A DNA stretch of 64,000 nt, taken from NCBI RefSeq assembly GCF_039542305.1, contig NZ_BAABHW010000004.1, forward strand, positions 124,001 to 188,000. The letters are read 5' to 3'. The DNA is from Roseibacterium beibuensis (GTDB taxonomy: Bacteria > Pseudomonadota > Alphaproteobacteria > Rhodobacterales > Rhodobacteraceae). Position 1 is the first letter of the stretch. Each line of letters begins with the position of its first letter. The position numbers and the translations under genes were made by a program. Below are positions 52,192 to 61,582 of the stretch, in pieces. The notes under the pieces were generated by a model. That model was not told the DNA's origin. It did not search any database and saw nothing but the letters and a program-made list of their open reading frames with translations.

Positions 52192-54135
52192 TTGCCCAAG
52201 GACACCACGAACCACCCCGATCTTCTGGCCGGCGCGCATGTGGACGCGGCCGCCTACGACCGGATGTATGCCGAGTCGATCGAGAACCCCGAGGCGTTCT
52301 GGGCCGAGCACGGCAAGCGCATCGACTGGATCAAGCCCTTCACCAAGGTCAAGGACACGTCCTTTGCCCATGACGACGTGCATGTGCGCTGGTTCGAGGA
52401 CGGCACGCTGAACGTGGCCGAGAACTGCATCGACCGCCATCTTGCCACCAAGGCCGACCAGACCGCGATCATCTTCGAGCCCGACAGCCCCGAGGAAGAG
52501 GCGCAGCACATCACCTACAAGCAGCTGCACGAGGAAGTGGGCCGCTTTGCCAACGTCCTGAAGGAACTGGGCGTTCAAAAGGGCGACCGCGTCGTTCTGT
52601 ACCTGCCGATGATCCCCGAGGCGGCCTACGCGATGCTGGCCTGTGCCCGGCTTGGCGCGATCCACTCGGTCGTCTTCGCGGGTTTCAGCCCCGACGCGCT
52701 GGCCAGCCGGGTGAACGATTCGCAGGCCAAGGTCGTCGTGACCTCGGACGGCGCGCCGCGCGGCGGCCGCATCACCGAGTTGAAGGACAACGTGAACAAG
52801 GCGCTGCTGCATTGCGACGACCACGTGAAGTGCCTTGTCGTGAAGCGTACCGGCCAGCAGGTCGCCTGGGTTGCGGACCGCGATGTGTGGTATGACGACA
52901 TCGCCGCGAACGTGTCGACCTTCTGCCACGCGGCGGAAGTGGGCGCGGAAGACCCGCTGTTCATCCTTTACACCTCGGGCTCGACCGGGAAGCCGAAGGG
53001 CGTGGTGCACAGCTCGGGCGGCTACCTCGCCTATGCCGCGATGACCCATCAGTACACGTTCGACTATCACGACGGCGACGTGTTCTGGTGCACGGCGGAC
53101 GTGGGCTGGGTCACCGGCCACAGCTACATCGTCTATGGCCCGCTGGCCAATGGCGCGACCACGCTGATGTTCGAAGGCGTGCCGACCTACCCCGATGCGG
53201 GCCGGTTCTGGGCCGTCTGCGAAAAGCACAAGGTCACCCAGTTTTACACCGCACCGACCGCCATTCGCCTGTTGATGGGCCAGTCGGACGAGTTCGTGAC
53301 CAAGTATGACCTCTCCAGCCTGAAACTGCTGGGCTCGGTCGGCGAGCCGATTAACCCCGAGGCCTGGAACTGGTACAACGAGGTTGTCGGCAAGGGGAAA
53401 TGCCCGATCGTCGACACGTGGTGGCAGACGGAAACCGGCGGCCACCTGATCACGCCGCTGCCCGGTGCGACCGCCCTGAAACCCGGCTCGGCCACCAAGC
53501 CCTTCTTCGGCGTGCAGCCGGTTCTGCTGGATGCGACCAGCGGCGAGGAAATCCACGAGACCGAGGCCGAGGGCGTGCTGTGCATGAAGGACAGCTGGCC
53601 GGGCCAGATGCGCACGCTCTGGGGCGACCCGGACCGCTTCGTCCAGGCCTATTTCAGCGATTACAAGGGCTATTACTTCACCGGTGACGGCTGCCGCCGC
53701 GATGCCGATGGGTATTACTGGATCACCGGCCGCGTCGATGACGTGATCAACGTCTCCGGTCACCGGATGGGCACGGCGGAAGTCGAATCCGCGCTGGTCG
53801 CGCATGATGCGGTTTCCGAGGCCGCCGTGGTCGGCTACCCGCACGAGCTGAAGGGCCAGGGCATCTACTGCTACGTCACGCTGATGTCGGACGAGACGCC
53901 CTCGGACGAGCTGGTGAAAGAGCTTCAGACCTGGGTCCGCAAGGAGATCGGCCCGATCGCCAAGCCCGATGTCATCCAGTTCGCCCCCGGCCTGCCCAAG
54001 ACGCGGTCCGGCAAGATCATGCGCCGCATCCTGCGCAAGATCGCCGAGAACGATTTCGGCAGCCTCGGCGACACCTCGACGCTGGCCGATCCCTCGGTCG
54101 TCGATGACCTCATCGCCAACCGCGCGAACAAGTGA
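52192..54135 (+). CDS. acs: Acetyl-CoA synthetase
   Basis: The protein has 647 residues from a TTG start. GGAGGG lies 6 nt before the TTG, and the protein then begins PKDTTNHPDLL; longer frames add a non-conserved leader. Motifs are LYTSGSTGKPKGVVHSSGGY (AMP-binding), TWWQTETGG, WITGRVDDVINVSGHRMGTA and PKTRSGKIMRRILRK, with the lysine that is acetylated in Acs. It activates acetate to acetyl-CoA and is coupled to adk and the acetate-type symporter genes. Confidence 0.96.
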   Translation: MPKDTTNHPDLLAGAHVDAAAYDRMYAESIENPEAFWAEHGKRIDWIKPFTKVKDTSFAHDDVHVRWFEDGTLNVAENCIDRHLATKADQTAIIFEPDSPEEEAQHITYKQLHEEVGRFANVLKELGVQKGDRVVLYLPMIPEAAYAMLACARLGAIHSVVFAGFSPDALASRVNDSQAKVVVTSDGAPRGGRITELKDNVNKALLHCDDHVKCLVVKRTGQQVAWVADRDVWYDDIAANVSTFCHAAEVGAEDPLFILYTSGSTGKPKGVVHSSGGYLAYAAMTHQYTFDYHDGDVFWCTADVGWVTGHSYIVYGPLANGATTLMFEGVPTYPDAGRFWAVCEKHKVTQFYTAPTAIRLLMGQSDEFVTKYDLSSLKLLGSVGEPINPEAWNWYNEVVGKGKCPIVDTWWQTETGGHLITPLPGATALKPGSATKPFFGVQPVLLDATSGEEIHETEAEGVLCMKDSWPGQMRTLWGDPDRFVQAYFSDYKGYYFTGDGCRRDADGYYWITGRVDDVINVSGHRMGTAEVESALVAHDAVSEAAVVGYPHELKGQGIYCYVTLMSDETPSDELVKELQTWVRKEIGPIAKPDVIQFAPGLPKTRSGKIMRRILRKIAENDFGSLGDTSTLADPSVVDDLIANRANK

Positions 54136-54152
54136 GCGGGGCCGTGAAGGAC

Positions 54153-54842
54153 ATGACCGAGACACGCGCCGTGAACCTGATCCTGCTGGGCCCTCCGGGG
54201 GCCGGCAAGGGCACGCAGGCCCGCATGCTGGAAGAGCGCTTTGGCCTCGTCCAGCTGTCCACGGGCGACCTGCTGCGCGGCGCGGTGGCCGCGGGCACCG
54301 AAGCCGGGAAGGCCGCCAAGGCCGTGATGGAAGCGGGGGAGCTGGTCTCGGACGAGATCGTGCTGGCCGTGCTGAAGGATCGGCTGGACGCGCCGGACGT
54401 GGCCGCGGGCACCATCCTTGACGGGTTCCCGCGCACCGCCGCGCAGGCCGAGGCGCTGGACGCGCTGCTGGCCGAGCGGGGGCAGACGATCGACGCCGCC
54501 ATCAGCCTCGAGGTCGAGGACGACGCCATGATCGCCCGCGTCTCGGGCCGCTATACCTGCGCGGCCTGCGGCGAGGGGTATCACGACCAGTTCAAGCAAC
54601 CGAAGGCCGAGGGCGTTTGCGACAAGTGCGGCGGCACCGAGATGAAGCGCCGCCCCGACGACAACGCCGAGACAGTGCGCACGCGGCTGGAGGCCTACCA
54701 CGCGCAAACCGCGCCGCTGATCGATTACTACCGCGCCCGGGGCGCCCTGACCGAGGTGCCCGCCATGGGCGAGATCGGCCAGATCGCCACCCAGCTTGCC
54801 GCCATTGTCGGCGCGCAGACGGGTCAGACGACGGACGCGTGA
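54153..54842 (+). CDS. adk: Adenylate kinase, zinc-LID type
   Basis: The protein has 229 residues. The P-loop GPPGAGKGTQ, LSTGDLLRGAV and DGFPRTAAQA are typical. The LID has four cysteines (CAACGEGY and CDKCGG), a zinc-binding LID. A GTG at 54132 overlapping the acs stop could add seven residues. Adenylate kinase would recycle the AMP made by Acs, which explains the placement. It lies 17 bp after acs. Confidence 0.96.
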   Translation: MTETRAVNLILLGPPGAGKGTQARMLEERFGLVQLSTGDLLRGAVAAGTEAGKAAKAVMEAGELVSDEIVLAVLKDRLDAPDVAAGTILDGFPRTAAQAEALDALLAERGQTIDAAISLEVEDDAMIARVSGRYTCAACGEGYHDQFKQPKAEGVCDKCGGTEMKRRPDDNAETVRTRLEAYHAQTAPLIDYYRARGALTEVPAMGEIGQIATQLAAIVGAQTGQTTDA

Positions 54843-54939
54843 CACGAAATTCGCCGCCGTCCGTTCGGAGGGATCGGGCGGCGGCGGGTCATTCCCGGCG
54901 GTGAACACACCGGGCCGGGCCTTTCGAAGGGAGAAGCAA

Positions 54940-55197
54940 ATGGCAGAACAGCCGAACAACAACGCGTATTGGTCTGCGAACATCCGCCTCGTCACCTACT
55001 GTCTGGTGATCTGGGCGCTTGTTTCGTACGGCTTTGCGATCCTGCTGCGGCCGATGCTTTCGGGCATTTCGGTCGGCGGCACCGACCTGGGCTTCTGGTT
55101 TGCCCAGCAAGGGTCGATCCTCGTCTTCCTGGTCCTGATCTTTTTCTACGCCTGGCGCATGAACAAGATCGACCGCGAACACGGCGTGGACGAGTAA
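54940..55197 (+). CDS. Sodium/substrate symporter small subunit (DUF4212)
   Basis: The protein has 85 residues with two membrane helices. NNAYWSANIRLVTYCLVIWA, LGFWFAQQGSILVFLVLIFF and YAWRMNKIDREHGVDE are typical of DUF4212, always paired with a large sodium:solute symporter. It lies 16 bp before the large subunit. GGGAGAAGC is the ribosome site. Confidence 0.93.
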   Translation: MAEQPNNNAYWSANIRLVTYCLVIWALVSYGFAILLRPMLSGISVGGTDLGFWFAQQGSILVFLVLIFFYAWRMNKIDREHGVDE

Positions 55198-55213
55198 GAG
55201 GGGACCATCGGAA

Positions 55214-56995
55214 ATGGATCAGACAACACTCAATATCATCGTCGTGGGGCTGTCGTTTGCGCTCTACTTCGGTATCGCGATCTGGGCGCGCGCAGGCTCG
55301 ACCAGTGAATTCTACGCCGCCGGTCGCGGCGTGAACCCTGTCGTCAACGGCATGGCCACGGCGGCCGACTGGATGTCGGCAGCCTCGTTCATCTCGATGG
55401 CGGGCCTGATTGCCTTTGTCGGCTACAACAACTCGTCCTTCCTGATGGGCTGGACCGGCGGCTACGTGCTGATGGCGCTGCTGCTTGCCCCCTACCTGCG
55501 GAAGTTCGGCAAGTTCACGGTGCCCGAGTTCATCGGGGATCGCTACTATTCGACCACCGCGCGCATCGTGGCGGTCGTCTGCCTGATCGTCATCTCGATC
55601 ACCTACGTGATCGGCCAGATGTCGGGCGCAGGCGTGGCGTTCGCCCGCTTTCTCGAAGTGGACCGGGACCTCGGCCTCTACATCGCTGCCGGCGTCGTGC
55701 TGGTCTACGCGGTGCTGGGCGGCATGAAGGGCATCACCTACACGCAGGTGGCGCAGTACTGCGTCCTGATCGTGGCCTACACCATCCCGGCGATCTTCAT
55801 CTCGCTGCAACTGACCGGCAACCCGATCCCGGGCCTGGGCCTGTTCTCGAACATGTCCGAAGGCACCGCCGGCGCTGGCCAGCCGCTGCTGGTGACGCTG
55901 GACGGCCTGCTGACCGACCTGGGCTTCAACCAGTACACCGAGGGCACCAGCCCGGTGAACATGGCGCTGTTCACGCTGTCGCTGATGATCGGTACCGCCG
56001 GTCTGCCGCACGTGATCATCCGCTTCTTCACCGTGCCGAAAGTGGCCGACGCACGCTGGTCCGCCGGTTGGGCGCTGGTCTTCATCGCGCTGCTCTACCT
56101 CACGGCCCCCGCCGTGGGCGCCATGGCCCGTCTGAACATCATGACGACGATGTGGCCCCAGGGCGTGGAAGGCGAAGCCGTGGCACAGGAAGACCTGCCC
56201 GACTGGTTCGAAACCTGGTCCGTGACCGGCCTTCTGGCGGTCGAGGACAAGAACGGCGACGGCCGCATCCAGTACTACAACGAGAACTCGGAAGAGATGC
56301 AGGCCCTGGCCGCCGAGCGTGGCTGGGAAGGCAACGAGCTTGTCACCTTCAACCGTGACATCCTCGTTCTGGCCAACCCCGAGATTGCACAGCTTCCGGG
56401 CTGGGTGATCGCGCTGATCGCAGCCGGTGGTATCGCGGCGGCCTTGTCTACCGCGGCGGGCCTGTTGCTGGCCATCTCGTCGGCCATCAGCCACGACCTC
56501 ATCAAGTCGACGCTGAACCCCAACATCTCGGAAAAGGGCGAACTTCTGGCCGCCCGGATCTCGATGATCGGGGCCATCGCGGTGGCGACCTGGCTGGGTC
56601 TGAACCCGCCGGGCTTCGCGGCGCAGACCGTGGCACTGGCCTTTGGCCTTGCGGCGGCCTCGCTCTTCCCGACGCTGATGATGGGCATCTTCTCGAAGCG
56701 GATGAACTCGGCCGGGGCGACCTGGGGGATGTTGGCCGGTCTGTTGACGACCTGCCTGTATCTCTTCATCTACCTTGGCTGGTTCTTCATCCCCGGCACC
56801 AACATGCTGGAGAACACCGCCTCGAACTACCTGTTCGGCATCCCGCCGGCATCCTTCGGCCCGATCGGCGCGCTGGCCAACTTCGCCGTCGCCTACATCG
56901 TGTCGAAGATGACCGCCGAACCGCCGCAGGAAATCCAGGAACTGGTGGAATCGATCCGCGTCCCGCGCGGCGCCGGTGCCGCCACCGGTCACTGA
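55214..56995 (+). CDS. Sodium:solute symporter large subunit, acetate-type (VC_2705/ActP-like)
   Basis: The protein has 593 residues with about 13 membrane helices. TSEFYAAGRGVNPVVNGMAT and AADWMSAASFISMAGLIAFV are the ActP-type start; GTAGLPHVIIRFFTVPKV is the family signature. A hydrophilic loop of about 75 residues (315-390) has a DKNGDGRI calcium-like motif. The placement after acs and adk suggests acetate or a similar small acid as substrate. Confidence 0.93.
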   Translation: MDQTTLNIIVVGLSFALYFGIAIWARAGSTSEFYAAGRGVNPVVNGMATAADWMSAASFISMAGLIAFVGYNNSSFLMGWTGGYVLMALLLAPYLRKFGKFTVPEFIGDRYYSTTARIVAVVCLIVISITYVIGQMSGAGVAFARFLEVDRDLGLYIAAGVVLVYAVLGGMKGITYTQVAQYCVLIVAYTIPAIFISLQLTGNPIPGLGLFSNMSEGTAGAGQPLLVTLDGLLTDLGFNQYTEGTSPVNMALFTLSLMIGTAGLPHVIIRFFTVPKVADARWSAGWALVFIALLYLTAPAVGAMARLNIMTTMWPQGVEGEAVAQEDLPDWFETWSVTGLLAVEDKNGDGRIQYYNENSEEMQALAAERGWEGNELVTFNRDILVLANPEIAQLPGWVIALIAAGGIAAALSTAAGLLLAISSAISHDLIKSTLNPNISEKGELLAARISMIGAIAVATWLGLNPPGFAAQTVALAFGLAAASLFPTLMMGIFSKRMNSAGATWGMLAGLLTTCLYLFIYLGWFFIPGTNMLENTASNYLFGIPPASFGPIGALANFAVAYIVSKMTAEPPQEIQELVESIRVPRGAGAATGH

Positions 56996-57007
56996 GACCT
57001 GGCAAAG

Positions 57008-57035
57008 ACAGGGCCTGCGACATTGCAGGCCCTGT
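57008..57035 (+). terminator. Hairpin after the symporter gene
   Basis: ACAGGGCCTGC and GCAGGCCCTGT form a perfect 11-bp stem with loop GACATT, 13 bp past the symporter stop. There is no long T-run, so termination may be partial and allow read-through into the next genes. Confidence 0.65.
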
Positions 57036-57098
57036 TCATGACACCGGCGCATCCCGACACCTTCGGGGTGCGCCGTTTCACTTTCGGGGGTTGCCGCC

Positions 57099-58913
57099 AT
57101 GGCACTGGATATCGAGAGCCTTCTTGCCCATACGCACCCGTATGACGTGCTGACCCCGGCCGAGCGCGCCGCGCTGACCGATGAGGTCGGGCTGGAAGAG
57201 ATCGCCGCCGGGCAGACGATCTACGAACAGGGCGCCCCCCAGACCGAGCTTTTCCTGATCCTGTCGGGCCGCGTCGATATCACCGATGCGGGCGGCGAGG
57301 TCCTGTCGATCCTCGGGCCGCGCAATTCCTTCGGCGAACGGGGGCTGATGCGCGACGGCATCGCCGCCGTCACCGCCAAGGCCGCCGAGGACAGCCGCCT
57401 GCTGACCATCCCGGCCGCCACCTTTCACCGGCTGGTGAAAGAGCATCCCGAGATCAACCGCTTCTTCGACCGCACCCGCCCCACCCGTCCGCGCCGCAAG
57501 GACGTGACGACCATGGCGCTGGCCGAGTTGATGACGCCGGGGCCGCTGACCTGCCCGCCCGACACACCGCTGATCGAGGCCGCGCGCAAGATGCGCGACC
57601 TGAAGGTCTCCTGCATCATCGTGACCGAGGCGGGGGCGGTCGCGGGCATCCTGACCGCGCGCGACCTGACGAACCGGGTCCTGGCCGAGGGCATCGCCTA
57701 CGAAACCCCGGTGCACGAGGTGATGACCCGCGGGCCGGTCACCCTGCCCTCCAGCGCGCTGGTGGCCGATGTGCTGAACACGATGATGGAGCGCGGGATC
57801 ACCCATATGCCGGTGGTCGATGCCGGGAAGCTGACCGGCATCCTGACGCAGACCGACCTGATCCGGTTCCAGGCGACCTCCTCCGCGGCGCTGATCCAGG
57901 ATATCGCGCGCGCCCCCGACAGCGCGGCGCTGGCAGGCTACGTGAAGCGCATCCCGGAGTTGCTGGTGCAACTGGTCGCGCAGCAGAACGCGCACCAGGT
58001 CGTCACGCGGCTGATCACCGATATCGCCGACGCCGCGACGCGCCGGTTGCTGGTGCTGGCCGAGGAAAAACTGGGCCCGCCGCCGGTGCCGTACCTGTGG
58101 CTCGCCTGCGGCAGCCAGGGGCGGCAGGAACAGACCGGCGTCAGCGACCAGGACAACTGCCTGATCCTCGACGATGCGGTGACACCGCCCGACGACGCCT
58201 ATTTCGCGGAACTGGCGAAATTCGTCTCGGACGGGCTGAATGAGGCGGGGTATTTCTACTGCCCCGGCGACATGATGGCGACCAACATCAAGTGGCGCCA
58301 ACCCCTGCGCGTCTGGCGCGACTATTTCCGCGGCTGGATCAACACGCCCAACCCCGAGGCGCAGATGCTGGCCAGTGTCATGTTCGACCTGCGGCCCATC
58401 GGCGGCAATTTCAGCCTGTTCTCCGACCTGCAGGCCGAGACGCTGGAGGCGGCGGGCAAGAACTCGATCTTCGTGGCGCATATGGTCGCCAATTCGCTGA
58501 AGCATCACCCGCCGCTGGGGCTGTTCCGGGGCTTTGCGACCGTGCGGTCGGGCGAGCACAAGAACCAGATCGACCTGAAGATGAACGGCGTCGTTCCGGT
58601 GGTCGATCTGGGCCGCATCTACGCGCTGCAAGGCGGCCTGAGCGAGGTGAACACCCGCGCCCGCCTGCAAGCCGCGATCGAGGGCGGGGCCGTGTCGACA
58701 ACCGGCGGGCGCGACCTGCTCGACGCCTATGACATGATCGCGGAAACCCGGCTGGCGCACCAGGCCGCGCAGATCCGCAAGGGCGAGGCGCCGGACAATT
58801 TCATGGCGCCCACCGACCTGAGCGATTTCGAACGCAGCCATTTGCGCGACGCCTTCGTCGTGATCAAAACCATGCAGAACGCCGCCGGCTCGGGCCGCGG
58901 CATCCTGAGCTGA
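57099..58913 (+). CDS. Cyclic-nucleotide-binding / CBS / DUF294 nucleotidyltransferase-like protein
   Basis: The protein has 604 residues. Domains in order are a cyclic-nucleotide-binding domain (about 10-120), two CBS domains (about 145-265, with LMTPGPLTCPPDTPLIEAAR and HEVMTRGPVTLPSSALVADV), a GlnD-like nucleotidyltransferase domain (about 330-400; GSQGRQEQTGVSDQDNCLI) and a DUF294 C-terminal domain. It is a predicted energy- or nucleotide-sensing signal protein. It is regularly found beside this symporter type and a DnaQ-like exonuclease fusion, as here, so it may control the transporter. Confidence 0.9.
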   Translation: MALDIESLLAHTHPYDVLTPAERAALTDEVGLEEIAAGQTIYEQGAPQTELFLILSGRVDITDAGGEVLSILGPRNSFGERGLMRDGIAAVTAKAAEDSRLLTIPAATFHRLVKEHPEINRFFDRTRPTRPRRKDVTTMALAELMTPGPLTCPPDTPLIEAARKMRDLKVSCIIVTEAGAVAGILTARDLTNRVLAEGIAYETPVHEVMTRGPVTLPSSALVADVLNTMMERGITHMPVVDAGKLTGILTQTDLIRFQATSSAALIQDIARAPDSAALAGYVKRIPELLVQLVAQQNAHQVVTRLITDIADAATRRLLVLAEEKLGPPPVPYLWLACGSQGRQEQTGVSDQDNCLILDDAVTPPDDAYFAELAKFVSDGLNEAGYFYCPGDMMATNIKWRQPLRVWRDYFRGWINTPNPEAQMLASVMFDLRPIGGNFSLFSDLQAETLEAAGKNSIFVAHMVANSLKHHPPLGLFRGFATVRSGEHKNQIDLKMNGVVPVVDLGRIYALQGGLSEVNTRARLQAAIEGGAVSTTGGRDLLDAYDMIAETRLAHQAAQIRKGEAPDNFMAPTDLSDFERSHLRDAFVVIKTMQNAAGSGRGILS

Positions 58914-58929
58914 AAGGAACCGACGACCC

Positions 58930-59463
58930 ATGTTCTGGTCGCTGATCGCAACCCTTCTTGCCGGCCTTGCCGGGGCCGGCATCGCGATGCTGCTCAACCG
59001 CGCGACGGGCCGCCGCCTGCCGAAATGGATCACGCCGATCTTCGCGGGGGGCTTCATGCTGGCCGCGACCATCGGGCAGGAATACGGCTGGTACGACAAT
59101 GCCCGCGCCACGCTGGGTGACGTGACCGTCATCCAGACCCGCGAGCAGCAGGCCTGGTGGCAGCCCTGGACCTACCTGCGCCCCTTCACCCGCGGCTTCG
59201 TGGCCTATGACCCGTCGGAGACGGTCGAGATCGGCGAAGGCTCGGGCGTGTCGGTTGTCCAGATTCAGGTGATGGAGCGCTGGCAACCCGCCATCGTGCT
59301 GCCCGTGCTGGTCGATTGCGGGGCAGGCGCGCGGGCCGAGATCACCGAAGAGGTGGAGTTCGCCGAGGATGGCACCATCACTGGCGCCGAGTGGCTGACG
59401 GTCGCGGGAGACGACCCGATCCTGAATGCCGTCTGCGGCGGGGAGGCCGCGACCGGCAGCTAA
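58930..59463 (+). CDS. Membrane-anchored protein of unknown function
   Basis: The protein has 177 residues. Two N-terminal hydrophobic segments (about 1-22 and 35-50) are followed by a periplasm-like domain with AWWQPWTYLRPFTRGFVAYD. I do not recognise a family. The spacing (16 bp after the DUF294 gene, about 77 bp before the exonuclease gene) puts it in the same operon. Its tryptophan-rich block may be useful for homology searches. Confidence 0.8.
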   Translation: MFWSLIATLLAGLAGAGIAMLLNRATGRRLPKWITPIFAGGFMLAATIGQEYGWYDNARATLGDVTVIQTREQQAWWQPWTYLRPFTRGFVAYDPSETVEIGEGSGVSVVQIQVMERWQPAIVLPVLVDCGAGARAEITEEVEFAEDGTITGAEWLTVAGDDPILNAVCGGEAATGS

Positions 59464-59540
59464 ATCCGGGTGACGGGGCGATGCGCGACCGCCCCGACGC
59501 GCCGGGACCGAAAACGGGGCAAGGAGGAGGCCCCCAAGAG

Positions 59541-61535
59541 ATGTTGACCAGATTGTCCCTGCGTTTGCGCATATTCCTGTTATTCGCCTTACTCGCCCTG
59601 GCCAGCTCTGCCCTGGCGATCGCGGGGCTGGCGCTTGGCTATTCGCGATTGGGCGAAGCGCATGCGCTGTCGGCCTTCGTGATCGCGGGCGTGATCGCCG
59701 TCTTCGCGATCTTTGCCCTGACGACATGGGTCTGGGTCCTGTTCGACGAGAACGTGGCCAAACCGGTGGAGCGTCTGGCCGCCGAGATGCGCGCCCGCGC
59801 CCATGCCGACGTGGATGGCGAGATCGACCATGGCAAGGCGAAGTTCCTGGGCGATCTGGGCTCGGCCGCCGCCGCCGTCGCCTCGAACCTGACCGAGACG
59901 CGCAACGCGATGGCGCTGGCCGTGGGGCGCGAGACCGCGCGGCTGACCACCGAGAAGACGCGGCTGGAAACCCTTTTGGCCGAGATGCCGGACGGGGTGA
60001 TGTTCTGCACGCCGGATCACCGGATCGCGCTTTACAACGGGCATTGTCGCGAAATCCTTGGCGAAAGCGAGGCGGTTGGCCTTGGCCGCCCGATCAGGGC
60101 GCTGCTGCGCATGGGGCCGATCGAACAGGCGTATGCGCGACTGGTGGAAGGCGAGGCGGAGGAAGGCACCGACCTTCTGGTGACGACACGGACGGGCGCG
60201 CGCCTGTTGGAGGCGCGGATGCGGCTCTTGTGGCTGGAAGGGCAGGAAACCGAGACGCCCGGCTATGTCCTGACCCTGCGCGATCTGACCGAGGGGCTGC
60301 GGGTGCATGCCGAGCGGGCGCACCTGTTCGAGGAGCTGTTGCGGGAGGTCGAGGCTGCCGCCGCCAGCATGCCTGCGCAGGAGGCCGACCGCCTTGCGGT
60401 GCTGGTGGCCGAGACGCGGGCGCGCAAGGCCCCGACCGACACGGAATGGTGGCCGATGGAGGCGCTGGCCGCTCGCGACCTGGGCGCGGCGCTGACCGAA
60501 CGGCTGCGGCGCAAGGGCGTCTCGCTGGAAAGCGACTTGGGCGAGACGGGCCTGCGCTGCGACGGGTTCGCCATCACGCGGCTGCTGGAGCGGCTGGCGC
60601 TGGATTGGGGCGTGCCGCAGGCCGATCTGCGGATCGTGGCCGAGGCCTCCGACCACGTGGTGCTGAGCCTTGAAGCGCGCGGCGACGTTCCGGAGGAGGA
60701 GGCGGTCTCGGGCTGGCTGGAGACGCCGCTGTCGCCGGGCCTGACCGGGTTCGCGGGGCGGGACGTGCTGACCTGCCACGGCACCGGGATCACGGCCGAA
60801 CCCGCGGGGCCGGGCCGGGCCGCGTTGCGCCTGCGCCTGCCGCTGGCCGAGGCACGACCCGCCGGGCCGACGCGCAGCGTGCTCTACGATTTCGAACTGC
60901 TCAACGCCGCCCTGCCCGAGGATCTGGCCGCCGCAGGCTTGCGCGACCTGGCCTATGTGATCTTCGACACCGAGACGACGGGCCTGAACCCGCAGGTGGA
61001 CGAGATCTGCCAGATCGCGGCGGTGCGCGTGGTCAATGGCCGGATCGTCGAGGGCGAACGCTTCGACATGCTGGTCAACCCGGGGCAGGCCATTCCCGCC
61101 GCCTCGACCGCCGTGCACCAAATCACGAACGAGATGGTGGCCGATGCCGTGGACGTGCCCGAGGCGCTCAGGCGGTTCCATGCCTTTGCCGATGGCGCGG
61201 TGCTGGTCGCCCATAACGCGCCCTTCGACATGAGTTTCCTGCGCCGCCGCGAGCGTGAGATCGGCAAGCGCTTCGATCAGCCGATCCTCGACACGGTGCT
61301 GTGTTCCGCGATCCTCTACGGCCAGTCGGCCGAGCATACGCTGGATGCGCTGTGCGACCGGCTTGGCATCGCCATCCCCGAGGCGGACCGCCACACAGCC
61401 ATCGGGGACGCCATCGGCACCGGCGAGGCGTTTCGCAAGATGATCCCGATGCTGGAAGCGGCAGACCTGCCCAATCTGGGGGCACTGATCACCGCTTTCG
61501 ACCGGCACAAGCGGCTGATCGAACATCTGAATTGA
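59541..61535 (+). CDS. Membrane sensor-like/DnaQ-type 3'-5' exonuclease fusion
   Basis: The protein has 664 residues. Two membrane helices (about 11-35 and 45-75) and a HAMP-like stretch are followed by a PAS-like region (LLAEMPDGVMFCTPDHRIAL), a degenerate kinase-like region (about 290-435) and a DEDDh exonuclease (from about 470). The exonuclease motifs are FDTETTGLN, HNAPFDMSFL and RHTAIGDAIGTGEA. The start ATG at 59541 has AAGGAGG some 14 nt upstream. All exonuclease catalytic residues are present. Such fusions co-occur with DUF294 and acetate-type symporters; the role is unknown. Confidence 0.88.
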   Translation: MLTRLSLRLRIFLLFALLALASSALAIAGLALGYSRLGEAHALSAFVIAGVIAVFAIFALTTWVWVLFDENVAKPVERLAAEMRARAHADVDGEIDHGKAKFLGDLGSAAAAVASNLTETRNAMALAVGRETARLTTEKTRLETLLAEMPDGVMFCTPDHRIALYNGHCREILGESEAVGLGRPIRALLRMGPIEQAYARLVEGEAEEGTDLLVTTRTGARLLEARMRLLWLEGQETETPGYVLTLRDLTEGLRVHAERAHLFEELLREVEAAAASMPAQEADRLAVLVAETRARKAPTDTEWWPMEALAARDLGAALTERLRRKGVSLESDLGETGLRCDGFAITRLLERLALDWGVPQADLRIVAEASDHVVLSLEARGDVPEEEAVSGWLETPLSPGLTGFAGRDVLTCHGTGITAEPAGPGRAALRLRLPLAEARPAGPTRSVLYDFELLNAALPEDLAAAGLRDLAYVIFDTETTGLNPQVDEICQIAAVRVVNGRIVEGERFDMLVNPGQAIPAASTAVHQITNEMVADAVDVPEALRRFHAFADGAVLVAHNAPFDMSFLRRREREIGKRFDQPILDTVLCSAILYGQSAEHTLDALCDRLGIAIPEADRHTAIGDAIGTGEAFRKMIPMLEAADLPNLGALITAFDRHKRLIEHLN

Positions 61536-61582
61536 CGCGCGGCCCGCGAGGGCGGACCCTTCTACAAGAAAGGATGACTTCC

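Noticed and set aside
51762..52208. A 148-codon open frame on the minus strand before acs
   Set aside because: It has no ribosome site or family signal and would overlap the acs leader. I treat the stretch as intergenic.
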